A stretch of DNA of 31,959 bases from an uncultured Collinsella sp. (GCA_900542235.1 UQNB01000017.1:1-31959); one strand, 5' to 3'; positions 7,631-18,001 are shown, numbered from the stretch's first letter. Made by a program: numbers and translations. The notes: a model not told the origin generated them from the sequence alone.

Positions 7631-8485
7631 ATGGGCAAAGCACTCAAGCGCTGGTGGCCGCTCTTTATGCTGCCCACGTGCCTGGCGTTTATGATCGGGT
7701 TCGTGATTCCCTTTATCCAGGGTTTCTATCTCTCGTTCTGCCAGTTTATTACCATCAATAACGCGCACTTTGTCGGTATCGAGAACTACGTGCGCGCGCT
7801 GTCCGATCCGCAGTTCTCCACGTCGTTCTTCTTTACCGTGGCGTTTGCCTTCCTGTCGACGGTGCTCATCAACGTGATCGCTCTCGCCATCGCGCAGGCG
7901 CTCACCCGCAAGGCGCTCAAGGGCACCAACATCTTCCGTACGATCTTCTTTATGCCTAACCTGATCGGCGGCATCGTGCTGGGCTACATTTGGCAGATCC
8001 TGATCAACTGCCTGCTCTCCAACGTGGGCGCCCAGCTCATCGCACTTAACTCTGCTGCTGGCTTCTGGGGCCTTATCATCCTGACCCTGTGGCAGCAGGT
8101 CGGCTACATGATGATCATCTACATCGCTGGTCTGCAGTCCATTCCGTCCGACTACATCGAGGCCGCCAAGGTCGACGGTGCCACGGCATGGCAGACGTTT
8201 TGGAAGGTTAAGATCCCTAACCTGATGCCGACGATTACCATCTGCCTGTTCCTGTCCATCACCAACGGCTTTAAGCTGTTCGATCAGAACCTCGCCCTTA
8301 CCGGTGGTGCCCCCGCGCACTCCACCGAGATGCTCGCCCTGAACATCTACAACACGTTCTACTCGCGTGCCGGCATCGCATGGCAGGGCATTGGCCAGGC
8401 CAAGGCGGTTATCTTCTGCATCCTGGTCGTAGCCATCTCTATGATCCAGCTTAAGGCCACGAGGTCCAAGGAGGTGCAGCAGTAA
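7631..8485 (+). CDS. ABC sugar permease, MalF/UgpA-type
   Basis: This 284-residue inner-membrane permease is of the binding-protein-dependent carbohydrate family, with about six hydrophobic segments. The cytoplasmic EAA loop that docks the ATPase is clear: EAAKVDGATAWQTFWKVKIP at 177-196. It is shorter than E. coli MalF and lacks that protein's large periplasmic insertion, as is usual for Gram-positive sugar importers. A GAAAGGA ribosome-binding site precedes the ATG. The stop codon overlaps the start of the next permease by one base (TAATG), implying translational coupling and a 1:1 heterodimer. Confidence 0.9.
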   Translation: MGKALKRWWPLFMLPTCLAFMIGFVIPFIQGFYLSFCQFITINNAHFVGIENYVRALSDPQFSTSFFFTVAFAFLSTVLINVIALAIAQALTRKALKGTNIFRTIFFMPNLIGGIVLGYIWQILINCLLSNVGAQLIALNSAAGFWGLIILTLWQQVGYMMIIYIAGLQSIPSDYIEAAKVDGATAWQTFWKVKIPNLMPTITICLFLSITNGFKLFDQNLALTGGAPAHSTEMLALNIYNTFYSRAGIAWQGIGQAKAVIFCILVVAISMIQLKATRSKEVQQ

Positions 8486-9324
8486 TGAAACGCGATAAGG
8501 TTATCAACCGTGCGCTCTCGATTTTCTTTACGATCCTGTCGCTCGCGTGGATCTACCCCGTGTTCATGATTGCACTCAATTCCTTTAAGAAGGGGACTGC
8601 AATCAGCACCACCACGGCGTTCGATCTGCTCACGCCCGAGACGTTTAACGGCCTTGCAAACTACGTGCACGCCCTGAACGAGCAGGGCTTTGCTTCGGCG
8701 TTTACGTATTCGCTCATCATCACGGTCACGTCGGTCGTGCTGATCTTGGTGTGCTGCTCCATGTGCGCTTGGTACGTGGTTCGTGTCAACAACAAGATCT
8801 CGAACTTCTTCTATTACCTGTTCGTGTTCTCGATGGTCGTACCGTTCCAGATGCTCATGTTCACGCTGTCCAATTTGGCGGACCGCATCGGCTTTAATAC
8901 GCCGTTCAACATCTGCTTTATCTATCTGGGCTTTGGCGCGGGCCTGGCGGTCTTTATGTTCGCCGGCTTTGTAAAGAACATCCCGCTCGAGATCGAGGAG
9001 GCGGCCATGATTGACGGCTGCAACCCGGTCCAGGTGTTCTTTAAGATCGTCCTTCCCATCATGAAGCCCACCTATCTTTCGGTCGGCATTCTCGAGACCA
9101 TGTGGGTCTGGAACGACTACCTGCTGCCCTACCTTACGCTCGACTCCACCAAGTACAAGACCATTCCTATCTTGATCCAGTACTTCCGCGGCGGCTATGG
9201 CCACGTCGAGCTCGGCCCCATGATGGCCTGCATCATGATGGTCGTCATCCCCATCGTCATCATGTACATCTTCTGCCAGAAGTACATCATCGACGGCGTG
9301 GTGGCAGGTGCCGTCAAGGGCTGA
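8485..9324 (+). CDS. ABC sugar permease, MalG/UgpE-type
   Basis: This 279-residue permease is the partner of the preceding one. It has about six membrane segments and the EAA loop EEAAMIDGCNPVQVFFKIVLP starting at residue 171. The start overlaps the upstream stop by one base, and there is no separate promoter. It ends with a C-terminal segment (KYIIDGVVAGAVKG) typical of MalG-type proteins. The ATPase gene follows after 68 bp that contain a hairpin. Confidence 0.9.
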   Translation: MKRDKVINRALSIFFTILSLAWIYPVFMIALNSFKKGTAISTTTAFDLLTPETFNGLANYVHALNEQGFASAFTYSLIITVTSVVLILVCCSMCAWYVVRVNNKISNFFYYLFVFSMVVPFQMLMFTLSNLADRIGFNTPFNICFIYLGFGAGLAVFMFAGFVKNIPLEIEEAAMIDGCNPVQVFFKIVLPIMKPTYLSVGILETMWVWNDYLLPYLTLDSTKYKTIPILIQYFRGGYGHVELGPMMACIMMVVIPIVIMYIFCQKYIIDGVVAGAVKG

Positions 9325-9349
9325 TGCCGTAACTGTTTTGCAAGTTTCT

Positions 9350-9374
9350 GCGGCGCCCCTCAGCGTGGCGCCGC
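9350..9374 (+). other. Intercistronic hairpin before the ATPase gene
   Basis: GCGGCGCC (9350-9357) pairs with GGCGCCGC (9367-9374) without a following T-run. This is the second such structure in the operon and probably tunes relative expression or RNA decay. Confidence 0.5.
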
Positions 9375-9392
9375 ATATCGAAAGGTAGAGAC

Positions 9393-10592
9393 ATGGCCGA
9401 GATCGTTCTCAAACATGTTCAGAAGGTGTATCCCAACAACGAGTCAAAAAAGAAGGGCTTCTTTGGCAAAAAGAAGAAGACCGAGGAGAAGAAGCACAAC
9501 CTCAAGGTTACCGAGGACGGTGTGCTCGCTGTAGAGGACTTCAACCTCACCGTTCACGACCAGGAGTTCATCGTCCTCGTTGGCCCGTCTGGCTGCGGTA
9601 AGTCCACGACGATGCGCATGATCGCCGGCCTGGAGGACATCACCTCGGGCGACGTGCTCATCGACGGCAAGCGCGTCAACGACGTGGCACCCAAGGACCG
9701 CGACATTGCCATGGTGTTCCAGAGCTATGCTCTGTACCCCAATATGACGGTGTACGAGAACATGGCGTTTACGCTTGAGCTCAAGAAGGTCCCCAAAGAC
9801 GAAATCGACCGTAAGGTTCGCTCTGCGGCCGAGATTCTGGGCATTACCCAGTACCTCGACCGTAAGCCCAAGGCGCTTTCGGGCGGCCAGCGCCAGCGTG
9901 TCGCTATCGGCCGCGCCATCGTGCGTGACCCCAAGGTCTTCCTGATGGACGAGCCGCTGTCCAACCTGGACGCCAAGCTGCGTAACCAGATGCGTGCCGA
10001 GCTCATTAAGCTGCGTCACGAGATCAAGGGCACCTTCATCTACGTTACTCACGACCAGACCGAGGCCATGACCCTTGGCGACCGCATCGTGGTCATGAAG
10101 GACGGCGTTGTCCAGCAGATCGCCACGCCGCAGGAGGTCTTCAACCATCCCGCGAACATCTTCGTCGCAGGCTTCATCGGCGTGCCGCAGATGAACTTCT
10201 TCGATGCCCAGCTGGTGCGCTCGGGCAACGGCTTTACCGTCAAGACCGAGGATATGAACGTGGCGCTCGCCCCCGAGACTTGCGCTCAGCTTGCCCTCAA
10301 CTGGGACGGCGGCGACGTGAAGGAGATTACGGCCGGCGTGCGTCCCGAGCAGATCCTGCTTGCCGACAAGGGCGAGGAGGGCGCGCTCCAGGGTACCGTC
10401 GAGGTGACCGAGCTCATGGGCTCGACCGAGCATGTCCACGTGACCGCTCCCGACGGCCAGTTTGTCCTGATTATCCCCGTCGTCGACCTCGAGGCCAAGG
10501 GCGCGCTCAAGGCTGGCGACACCATCTGGTTCAAGTTCGAGAAGAACGCGACCCACCTCTTCGATAAGGTCTCTGGCAAGAACCTTATCTAG
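9393..10592 (+). CDS. ABC sugar importer ATPase, MsmX/UgpC/MalK family
   Basis: This 399-residue ATPase energises carbohydrate importers. It has Walker A GPSGCGKST (64-72), Q-loop Gln110, signature LSGGQ (162-166), Walker B FLMDEP with Glu187, a D-loop NLDAK, and switch His220. A TOBE-type regulatory domain fills about 240-399. The odd feature is a Lys-rich stretch at about 17-40 (KKKGFFGKKKKTEEKK) inserted between the first strand and the VLAVEDF strand, where most family members have only a few residues. It explains the length above the usual 360-375. The gene is the last of the operon; a ribosome-binding site GAAAGG precedes the ATG and a strong terminator follows. One such ATPase can serve several importers, so its role may be wider than this operon. 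Confidence 0.92.
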   Translation: MAEIVLKHVQKVYPNNESKKKGFFGKKKKTEEKKHNLKVTEDGVLAVEDFNLTVHDQEFIVLVGPSGCGKSTTMRMIAGLEDITSGDVLIDGKRVNDVAPKDRDIAMVFQSYALYPNMTVYENMAFTLELKKVPKDEIDRKVRSAAEILGITQYLDRKPKALSGGQRQRVAIGRAIVRDPKVFLMDEPLSNLDAKLRNQMRAELIKLRHEIKGTFIYVTHDQTEAMTLGDRIVVMKDGVVQQIATPQEVFNHPANIFVAGFIGVPQMNFFDAQLVRSGNGFTVKTEDMNVALAPETCAQLALNWDGGDVKEITAGVRPEQILLADKGEEGALQGTVEVTELMGSTEHVHVTAPDGQFVLIIPVVDLEAKGALKAGDTIWFKFEKNATHLFDKVSGKNLI

Positions 10593-10660
10593 GCCCGGTG
10601 CATCCAGGCCCTCCCTTTGGGCGACTGCGGTATTGCCATCCTTTTGCCGCGGTCACATAT

Positions 10661-10706
10661 AAGGCTCCCCTCCCGTCCACTGGGCGAGAGGGGAGCCTTT
10701 CTTTGT
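10661..10706 (+). terminator. Terminator of the ABC sugar operon
   Basis: AAGGCTCCCCTC pairs perfectly with GAGGGGAGCCTT (12 bp) and is followed by TCTTTGTG, about 70 bp after the ATPase stop. Confidence 0.85.
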
Positions 10707-10731
10707 GTTGGGGTTGTCTGGCCGGTCGTTT

Positions 10732-11029
10732 GTCTCGATCTGTAACGGGTGGGGCCGATTTCGGACGTTAGATGTTACAGATCGAGACGGTTCCGCTGAG
10801 CTAACCATTTCATCTAAATCTGTAACACCAAAGGCGAATTTCAGCTGCTAGATGTTACAGATTGAGATATTGCTGCGGAACGATTCCGTTTGTCTCGATC
10901 TGTAACAGGAAGAACCATTTTTTGGTGCCAGATGTTACAGATTGAGATAAACCCAAAGGGAGGGGCCGGTATGTCTCAATCTGTAACAGCTGGGGCCGTT
11001 TTTACCGAGTAGTTGTTACAGATCGAGAT
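10732..11029. repeat. Array of four 57-bp hyphenated palindromes with an 80-bp period
   Basis: Four units each consist of a 15-base arm (GTCTCGATCTGTAAC or close), 27 bases of variable sequence, then the inverted arm (GTTACAGATYGAGAY). Arms lie at 10732-10746/10774-10788, 10812-10826/10854-10868, 10892-10906/10934-10948 and 10973-10987/11015-11029. The inner gap is 27 bp in all four, and the gaps between units are 23, 23 and 24 bp. Arms vary only at a few positions (GATC or AATC), while gaps are largely unlike each other. The array fills the gap between the converging ABC operon and glycogen phosphorylase gene. It recalls BIME/REP elements but is much more regular than those. No open reading frame in this 536-bp gap is credible. 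Confidence 0.9.
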
Positions 11030-11067
11030 TGTTTGGCCGAGTCGGGTCACAGGGTAACGTGCGGGCA

Positions 11068-11101
11068 CAAAAAACGGAGCCGTGTTGGCACGACTCCGTT
11101 T
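11068..11101 (-). terminator. Terminator of glycogen phosphorylase
   Basis: On the minus strand, AACGGAGTCGTG pairs with CACGGCTCCGTT (one G-T pair) across a CCAA loop and is followed by TTTTGTG. It lies about 28 bp after the stop codon. Confidence 0.85.
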
Positions 11102-11128
11102 CTCAAGAGGATGGGTAAGGGGAATGAG

Positions 11129-13396
<2,268 letters not shown>

Positions 13397-13442
13397 GTTT
13401 TCTCCTGTGATGGGTTGTTTCATGTCTGCAATTCATAAGAAG

Positions 13443-13476
13443 CCCGCGCGAGGGGATTGGGGTGGCCTCGCGCGGG
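13443..13476 (-). terminator. Hairpin between malQ and glgP
   Basis: CCCGCGCGAGG (13443-13453) pairs with CCTCGCGCGGG (13466-13476), an 11-bp perfect stem. On the minus strand it is followed only by CTTCTT, so termination after malQ is probably partial and readthrough into glgP is likely. Confidence 0.55.
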
Positions 13477-13524
13477 AAAAGCAAGCGCGTCCGCACGGTG
13501 GGGAGGGGTCGGGCGCGGTAGCTC

Positions 13525-15030
13525 CTATTGAGGAAGCTCGATTTCGGCTTTCGACGGGATGCGGAAGTAGGTCTCGGTCCAGTCGGTGAGTTTGTGCTCG
13601 AGCTCGCGGGTGATGGCGCCGTCGAGCATGCGCCAGGTCCAGTTGCCGCCCAGCGTGGCAGGGGTGTTGATGCGCGCCTCGTTGCCCAAGTTGAGCAGGT
13701 CCTGCATGGTGTAGATGCACGTGTCGCTCACGCTGGCGGCGATGGTGCGATTGAGTGCATCTGCCATGGGTTCGCCGGCCTGCTGATGGGTGTACAGGGC
13801 TGCCTGCTCGCGCTGACGCGGGGTGGCCGTTCCTTCAAACCAGCCGCGTGCCGTCTCGTTGTCGTGGGTGCCCACGTAGGCGACGGTGTTGGCGATGTAG
13901 TTGTGCGGCAGGTAGTACGAGTTGGTGCCCTCAAAGGCAAACTGCAGGATCTTCATGCCGGGGAAGCCCGAGTTGTCGCGCATGTCGATGACGCCGGGGG
14001 TGAGGAAGCCCAGGTCCTCGGCGATGATGGGCAGCGTGCCGAGCTTTTCCTCGAGTGTCTTGAAGAACTTGAGGCCGGGACCCTGCGTCCACGAACCGTA
14101 GGACGAATCAGGCGAGGAGAACGGCACCTCCCAATAGGCCTCGAAGCCGCGGAAGTGATCCAGGCGGATGACGTCGTACATGTCGAGGGCGGCGCGAATG
14201 CGGCCCTCCCACCAGGAGAAGCCGTCGGCCTCCATGGCGTCCCAGTCGTAGATGGGGTTGCCCCAGTACTGGCCGGTGGCCGAGAACTGGTCGGGCGGCG
14301 TGCCGGCGACGCTCACGGGATTGCCGGCGGCGTCGATCTTAAAGAGCTCAGGTGTCGCCCACATCTCGACGGAGTCACGCGAGACATAGATGGGCAGGTC
14401 GCCGATGATGAGAATGTCGCGCTCGTTGGCATAGGCCTTGAGGCGGCTCCACTGGCGATCGAAGAAGTACTGCGTCATCTGGTGGTAGAGCATACGCGCC
14501 GGATGGTCGGCGCAGACCTTGGCGGAAGCCTCGCCGCGGGTGCGGAGCTCCGCGGGCCACTCCCAAAACGCCTTGAGACCGCACTCCTCTTTGACGGTCA
14601 TGAACTCACAGTAGGGGATGAGCCAGTCCTCGTTGGCCTGGATAAAGTCATCGAAATCGGCCGGCTTGTCGGCAGCAAAGCGCTCGGCGGCGCGGTCGAG
14701 AATCTGACGGCGGCCGCCAAAGATAGCACCGTAGTCGACATTGCTGGGGTCGGATCCCAGATACACGCCATCGATATCGCGCTGCTCCAGATACCCTGCC
14801 TCGATAAGCTCGGCAAAGTCGATAAAGTTGGGGTTGCCTGCGCGGGCCGAGAACGACTGATAAGGCGAATCGCCATAGCTGGTCGTCGTAAGGGGCAGAA
14901 TCTGCCAGTAATGTTGTTTGCACGAGGCGAGAAAATCGACGAAGTCGTAGGCATTCCAGCCAAAGCCGCCGATTCCGTATGGTCCGGGCAGAGATGAGAC
15001 GGGCATGAGGACGCCGCTTGCACGCTCCAT
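13525..15030 (-). CDS. malQ: 4-alpha-glucanotransferase (amylomaltase, GH77)
   Basis: This 501-residue enzyme transfers alpha-1,4-glucan segments between acceptors, turning maltose and short dextrins into longer chains that phosphorylase can use, plus glucose. The N-terminus ERASGVLMPVSSLPGPYGIGGFG is typical. Catalytic residues are the nucleophile Asp291 in RLDHFRG, acid/base Glu338 in IAEDLG and Asp390 in GTHDNE. Their spacing closely follows the Thermus enzyme (293/340/395). I placed the start at the ATG at 15030, preceded by GGTGAG, instead of a TTG at 15045. A candidate TreR-like operator lies about 100 bp upstream, linking the gene to the PTS/ABC importers. Confidence 0.95.
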   Translation of the reverse strand: MERASGVLMPVSSLPGPYGIGGFGWNAYDFVDFLASCKQHYWQILPLTTTSYGDSPYQSFSARAGNPNFIDFAELIEAGYLEQRDIDGVYLGSDPSNVDYGAIFGGRRQILDRAAERFAADKPADFDDFIQANEDWLIPYCEFMTVKEECGLKAFWEWPAELRTRGEASAKVCADHPARMLYHQMTQYFFDRQWSRLKAYANERDILIIGDLPIYVSRDSVEMWATPELFKIDAAGNPVSVAGTPPDQFSATGQYWGNPIYDWDAMEADGFSWWEGRIRAALDMYDVIRLDHFRGFEAYWEVPFSSPDSSYGSWTQGPGLKFFKTLEEKLGTLPIIAEDLGFLTPGVIDMRDNSGFPGMKILQFAFEGTNSYYLPHNYIANTVAYVGTHDNETARGWFEGTATPRQREQAALYTHQQAGEPMADALNRTIAASVSDTCIYTMQDLLNLGNEARINTPATLGGNWTWRMLDGAITRELEHKLTDWTETYFRIPSKAEIELPQ

Positions 15031-15128
15031 GAATGCGCTCACCAACCTTCTTGTTGTGGGGTCGGCCTGCCGATGGGTGTGCAGTCCGCCTCCGGTGTTC
15101 TGATTCGATACGCCTATTGTAAAACATG

Positions 15129-15140
15129 TTGTTTAAACAT
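15129..15140. promoter_or_regulatory. Candidate TreR-like operator before malQ
   Basis: TTGTTTAAACAT is an 11-of-12 match to TTGTTTAAACAA and sits within a slightly larger palindrome-like region ACATGTTGTTTAAACATGT. On the minus strand it lies immediately upstream of a TACAAT that may be the -10 box of malQ. Confidence 0.5.
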
Positions 15141-15194
15141 GTACAGGCAAGATAAAAAAGTTGGTCGATTTTCGGCGAATGGCTACATGCCATG

Positions 15195-15228
15195 AAAAAG
15201 CCCCGACCTCACAACGTGAGATCGGGGC
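15195..15228 (-). terminator. Terminator of galE
   Basis: On the minus strand, GCCCCGATCTCAC pairs with GTGAGGTCGGGGC (13 bp, one G-T pair) and is followed by TTTTT, 22 bp after the galE stop. Confidence 0.9.
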
Positions 15229-15250
15229 AAGAACGGTATGTAGGTTTTTG

Positions 15251-16312
15251 CTACTCGGCGTCGGCGAAGCCGTTGGGGTTGTGGCTCTGCCAGTTCCAGC
15301 TATCGCGGCACATGTCCGCGATGTCGTACTGGGCCTTCCAACCCATCATGCGCTCGGCCTTGGAGGCATCGCACCAGTTGGCAGCGATGTCGCCGGCGCG
15401 GCGCTCGCGGATCACGTAGGGCAGCTCCTTGCCACAAGCCTTGGAGAAGGCGGCGACGACCTCGAGTACCGAGGTGCCGGTGCCGGTGCCCAGGTTAAAG
15501 ATCTCGACGCCGGTCTTGCCGTTCATCCAGTTAAGGGCGGCAACGTGACCAGAGGCCAGATCGCACACGTGGATGTAGTCGCGCACGCCGGTGCCGTCGG
15601 GGGTGGGGTAGTCGTTGCCAAAGACCTGAACGGCCTCGAGCTTGCCCACGGCGACCTGGGCGACATAGGGCACCAGGTTGTTGGGGATGCCCTTGGGGTC
15701 CTCGCCGATCAGGCCCGACGGATGAGCGCCGATGGGGTTGAAGTAACGGAGCAGCACGACGTCCCACTCGGGGTCGGCGGTGTGGACGTCCATAAGGATC
15801 TGCTCGATCATCCACTTGGTCCAGCCATAGGGGTTGGTTGCGGGCTTCTTGGGGTCTTCCTCGGTGACGGGCGGGTTGTCCGGGTCGCCGTAGACGGTCG
15901 AGGAGCTCGAGAAGATGATGGACTTGCAACCATGGTTGCGCATGACGTCGATGAGCACCAGGGTGTTCTCGATGTTGTTGTGGTAGTACTCGACGGGCTT
16001 GCTCACCGACTCGCCGACGGCCTTAAAGCCGGCAAAGTGGATGACACGGTCGATCTGATGGGTATCGAAGATCTTGTTCATCGCATCGCGGTCGAGCACG
16101 TTGGCCTCGTAGAAGGTGAGGTTCTTGGCGGCCTCGTCGCCCACGATGGTCTTGACGCGGTCGACGGCGACGGCGCTGGAGTTGGAGAGATCATCGACGA
16201 TGACGACCTGGTAGCCACCCTCGAGCAGCTGAACGACGGTGTGCGAGCCGATAAAGCCGGCGCCACCGGTAACGAGGACGCAGGTGTCTTTGGGGTCGAG
16301 TGCTTTGGACAT
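15251..16312 (-). CDS. galE: UDP-glucose 4-epimerase
   Basis: This 353-residue short-chain dehydrogenase-like enzyme interconverts UDP-glucose and UDP-galactose with bound NAD. The Rossmann motif is GGAGFIG (16-22). The catalytic set is Ser137 in the SSSSTVYG block with Tyr162 and Lys166 in YGWTK, at the same spacing as E. coli GalE (124/149/153). Further family blocks are HFAGFKAVGES, RYFNPIGAHPSG and GDGTGVRDYIHV (here TPDGTGVRDYIHV). I chose the ATG at 16312, with AGGAG just upstream, over a longer frame beginning at 16384. The gene is monocistronic with its own terminator; it supplies the Leloir pathway and cell-surface sugars. It is divergent from the Tat-exported hydrolase. Confidence 0.95.
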   Translation of the reverse strand: MSKALDPKDTCVLVTGGAGFIGSHTVVQLLEGGYQVVIVDDLSNSSAVAVDRVKTIVGDEAAKNLTFYEANVLDRDAMNKIFDTHQIDRVIHFAGFKAVGESVSKPVEYYHNNIENTLVLIDVMRNHGCKSIIFSSSSTVYGDPDNPPVTEEDPKKPATNPYGWTKWMIEQILMDVHTADPEWDVVLLRYFNPIGAHPSGLIGEDPKGIPNNLVPYVAQVAVGKLEAVQVFGNDYPTPDGTGVRDYIHVCDLASGHVAALNWMNGKTGVEIFNLGTGTGTSVLEVVAAFSKACGKELPYVIRERRAGDIAANWCDASKAERMMGWKAQYDIADMCRDSWNWQSHNPNGFADAE

Positions 16313-16433
16313 GTAGTCTCCTATCGAATCAGGAACACTTCTAGAGGGGAGTATAGCGCAGGCGGGGACGCCCAAATGGTGCACTGTAGGAAAAGCAGAG
16401 GATTATGTTAACGTACTCATATAAGAGCTTGCT

Positions 16434-16460
16434 CAATTGTTACCTCAAATTTGACAATTG
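16434..16460. promoter_or_regulatory. Inverted repeat between galE and the hydrolase gene
   Basis: CAATTGT (16434-16440) and ACAATTG (16454-16460) form a 7-bp inverted repeat with a 13-bp gap in the 266-bp divergent region. It could be an operator, but there is no second copy in the window and no clear promoter geometry. Confidence 0.3.
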
Positions 16461-16578
16461 CTTACGAGCCGCCGACCTTGTAGTTTCCTGCCGTTCGTGG
16501 AAATCGTTGGGACGCGCCATATGTACGCTAATATGTATGAGTTGAGCGACATATAAATAAGCATGTAACGGAGTACAT

Positions 16579-17784
16579 ATGTCACCAAACAGCGATTCCA
16601 TCCTTTCCCAGGAGCTCTCGCGCCGCACTGCCCTTAAGGCCCTGTTCGGCGCCGCTTCTGCGGCAGTTCTTTTTGGCCTGCCCACTCGCGCCCATGCGGC
16701 GGAGGCTTCCAAAGAAACCACCGATAAATTGAATGCCGCCCAGGCCCAACTCGACGAGGTTCAGGCCCAGCTCGACAGCATCGCAAATGAGTATGCGGCG
16801 CTGGCCAACAAGAATGCCCAGACCCTCAACGACATCGAGAATGTCCAGGGCAAGATTGACGACACGCAGGCCCAGATCGATGAAAAGAAGGCCGAGCTCA
16901 AGAAGAAGCGCAACGACCTTTCCGATCGCGTGGCCGCCAGCTACAAGTCCGGCGGTACGAATATCCTGTCGCTGCTGCTGGCCTCTGGCTCGTTTGAGGA
17001 ACTCGTCGCCAACGCGCATTACGTTGAGAAGATCAACAAGAGCGACCGCGATGCCATCGAGGATATCCAGACGATTCAGGCTGAGCTCGACGCGCAGAAG
17101 ACCGAGCTCGAAGCACAAAAGGCCAACCTGGAGAAACTCAAGGACCAGCAGACGGCTCAGATGCAGGATATGCAGGCCAAGCAGCAAGAAGTCCAGACCG
17201 TGCTGAACGGTCTTTCCGACGACGTCAAGGAACTCATGGCTCAGCGCGATTCCGAGATCCTCGCTGCCGCCCAGGCTGAGGAGGCCGCTAGGAAGGCGGC
17301 TGCGGCAGCCGCGGCCTCTGCGAACACGGGCTCTTCTTCGGGTGGCTCGAGCTCGGGTGGCGGCTCGTATGCCGGCGGCACCCCGCAACAGACGGGCGGT
17401 TCGGGCAAGCAGCAGGCCGTCGTCAATGCGTGCTACTCGACGCCTTCTCCCGGCCAGGGCTGGTGTGCTGCCTGGGTTACCAACGTCTTCCGCAATGCCG
17501 GCGTGGGCTATTTTGGCGGCAACGCGTGTGACATGTTCAACGCCTGGTGCTATAGCTCCGACCGCTCGGCGCTGCAGGTGGGCATGATCGTGGCCGATTC
17601 CTCGCACAGCGGCACGGGTGCTCCGGGCCTTATCTACGGTCATGTGGGTATCTACGTTGGCGGCGGCATCGTAATGAGCAACGAGGGCGCCATTACGTCT
17701 AAGTCGCTTGATTCGTTCATCAGCTTTTATGGTACTGGCTCTGGCGTGCGTTGGGGCTGGCTTGGCGGTATTGCGCTGTCGTAA
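16579..17784 (+). CDS. Tat-exported coiled-coil peptidoglycan hydrolase (CHAP/NlpC-like)
   Basis: This 401-residue secreted protein resembles PcsB/CwlO-type wall hydrolases. The signal region LSRRTALKALFGAASAAVLFG carries a twin-arginine motif (Arg15, Arg16) and ends with AHA-AEA, a likely signal peptidase I site near residue 40. Residues about 44-240 are an almost continuous coiled coil rich in Gln, Glu, Lys and Ala. Next comes a Ser/Gly linker (about 250-275), then a C-terminal cysteine-peptidase-like domain with GWCAAWV (Cys296) and YGHVGIYV (His355) as the probable catalytic pair. In such proteins the coiled coil holds the hydrolase inactive until a divisome partner such as FtsX releases it. 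A GGAG ribosome-binding site lies 6 bases before the ATG. The gene stands alone and is followed by a large inverted repeat. Confidence 0.82.
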   Translation: MSPNSDSILSQELSRRTALKALFGAASAAVLFGLPTRAHAAEASKETTDKLNAAQAQLDEVQAQLDSIANEYAALANKNAQTLNDIENVQGKIDDTQAQIDEKKAELKKKRNDLSDRVAASYKSGGTNILSLLLASGSFEELVANAHYVEKINKSDRDAIEDIQTIQAELDAQKTELEAQKANLEKLKDQQTAQMQDMQAKQQEVQTVLNGLSDDVKELMAQRDSEILAAAQAEEAARKAAAAAAASANTGSSSGGSSSGGGSYAGGTPQQTGGSGKQQAVVNACYSTPSPGQGWCAAWVTNVFRNAGVGYFGGNACDMFNAWCYSSDRSALQVGMIVADSSHSGTGAPGLIYGHVGIYVGGGIVMSNEGAITSKSLDSFISFYGTGSGVRWGWLGGIALS

Positions 17785-17792
17785 CGCAAGTT

Positions 17793-17923
17793 GGGCCGGG
17801 ACTGTCCGAGAGGCATAAGGTTGCCTGCTCGGACAGTCCTGCTCGCACGGAGAGCACATTAAGTGCTCTCCGGCTCGTGCGGAACTCGCGATCAACCTTA
17901 TGCCTCTCGGACAGTCCCGGCCC
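17793..17923. repeat. Intergenic inverted repeat with perfect 31-bp arms
   Basis: Bases 17793-17823 and 17893-17923 are exact reverse complements (31 bp), enclosing 69 bp. The interior has its own hairpin (GGAGAGCAC with GTGCTCTCC) and a third copy of the core TCGGACAGTCC. The element starts 9 bp after the hydrolase stop codon and has no T-run, so it is more than a plain terminator. Its ends begin GGGCCGGG, like the repeat at 20231. Confidence 0.85.
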
Positions 17924-17970
17924 TCTTGGGTTCGGGGCGCGACACACCGGACTGGTTGTCTGAATTAAAG

Positions 17971-18000
17971 AAAGTGAAGGCCCCTTTCGGGGCCTTCTTT
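17971..18000. terminator. Bidirectional terminator between the hydrolase gene and murB
   Basis: GAAGGCCCC (17976-17984) pairs with GGGGCCTTC (17989-17997) and is followed by TTTGTT on the plus strand. On the minus strand it is followed by ACTTTCTTT. It therefore serves both converging genes. Confidence 0.85.
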
Positions 18001-18001
18001 G

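Noticed and set aside
6119..9204. Long minus-strand open frames opposite the ABC operon (479, 250 and 281 codons)
   Set aside because: The plus-strand genes have full family motifs and ribosome-binding sites; the antisense products are low-complexity with no recognisable domain.
10732..11029. CRISPR array
   Set aside because: Repeats are only 15 bp and alternate in orientation, spacers are 23-27 bp, and no cas gene is present; kept as a palindrome array instead.
13410..13425. TTGTTTCATG near the glgP start as a TreR-like site
   Set aside because: It keeps only the left half of the palindrome.
13528..14997. 489-codon plus-strand frame opposite malQ
   Set aside because: malQ has all catalytic residues in the other strand; the shadow is Gly/Val/Ala-rich with no ribosome-binding site.
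16582..17895. 437-codon minus-strand frame opposite the cell-wall hydrolase
   Set aside because: It is antisense to a gene with signal peptide, coiled coil and catalytic domain, and runs into the inverted repeat.
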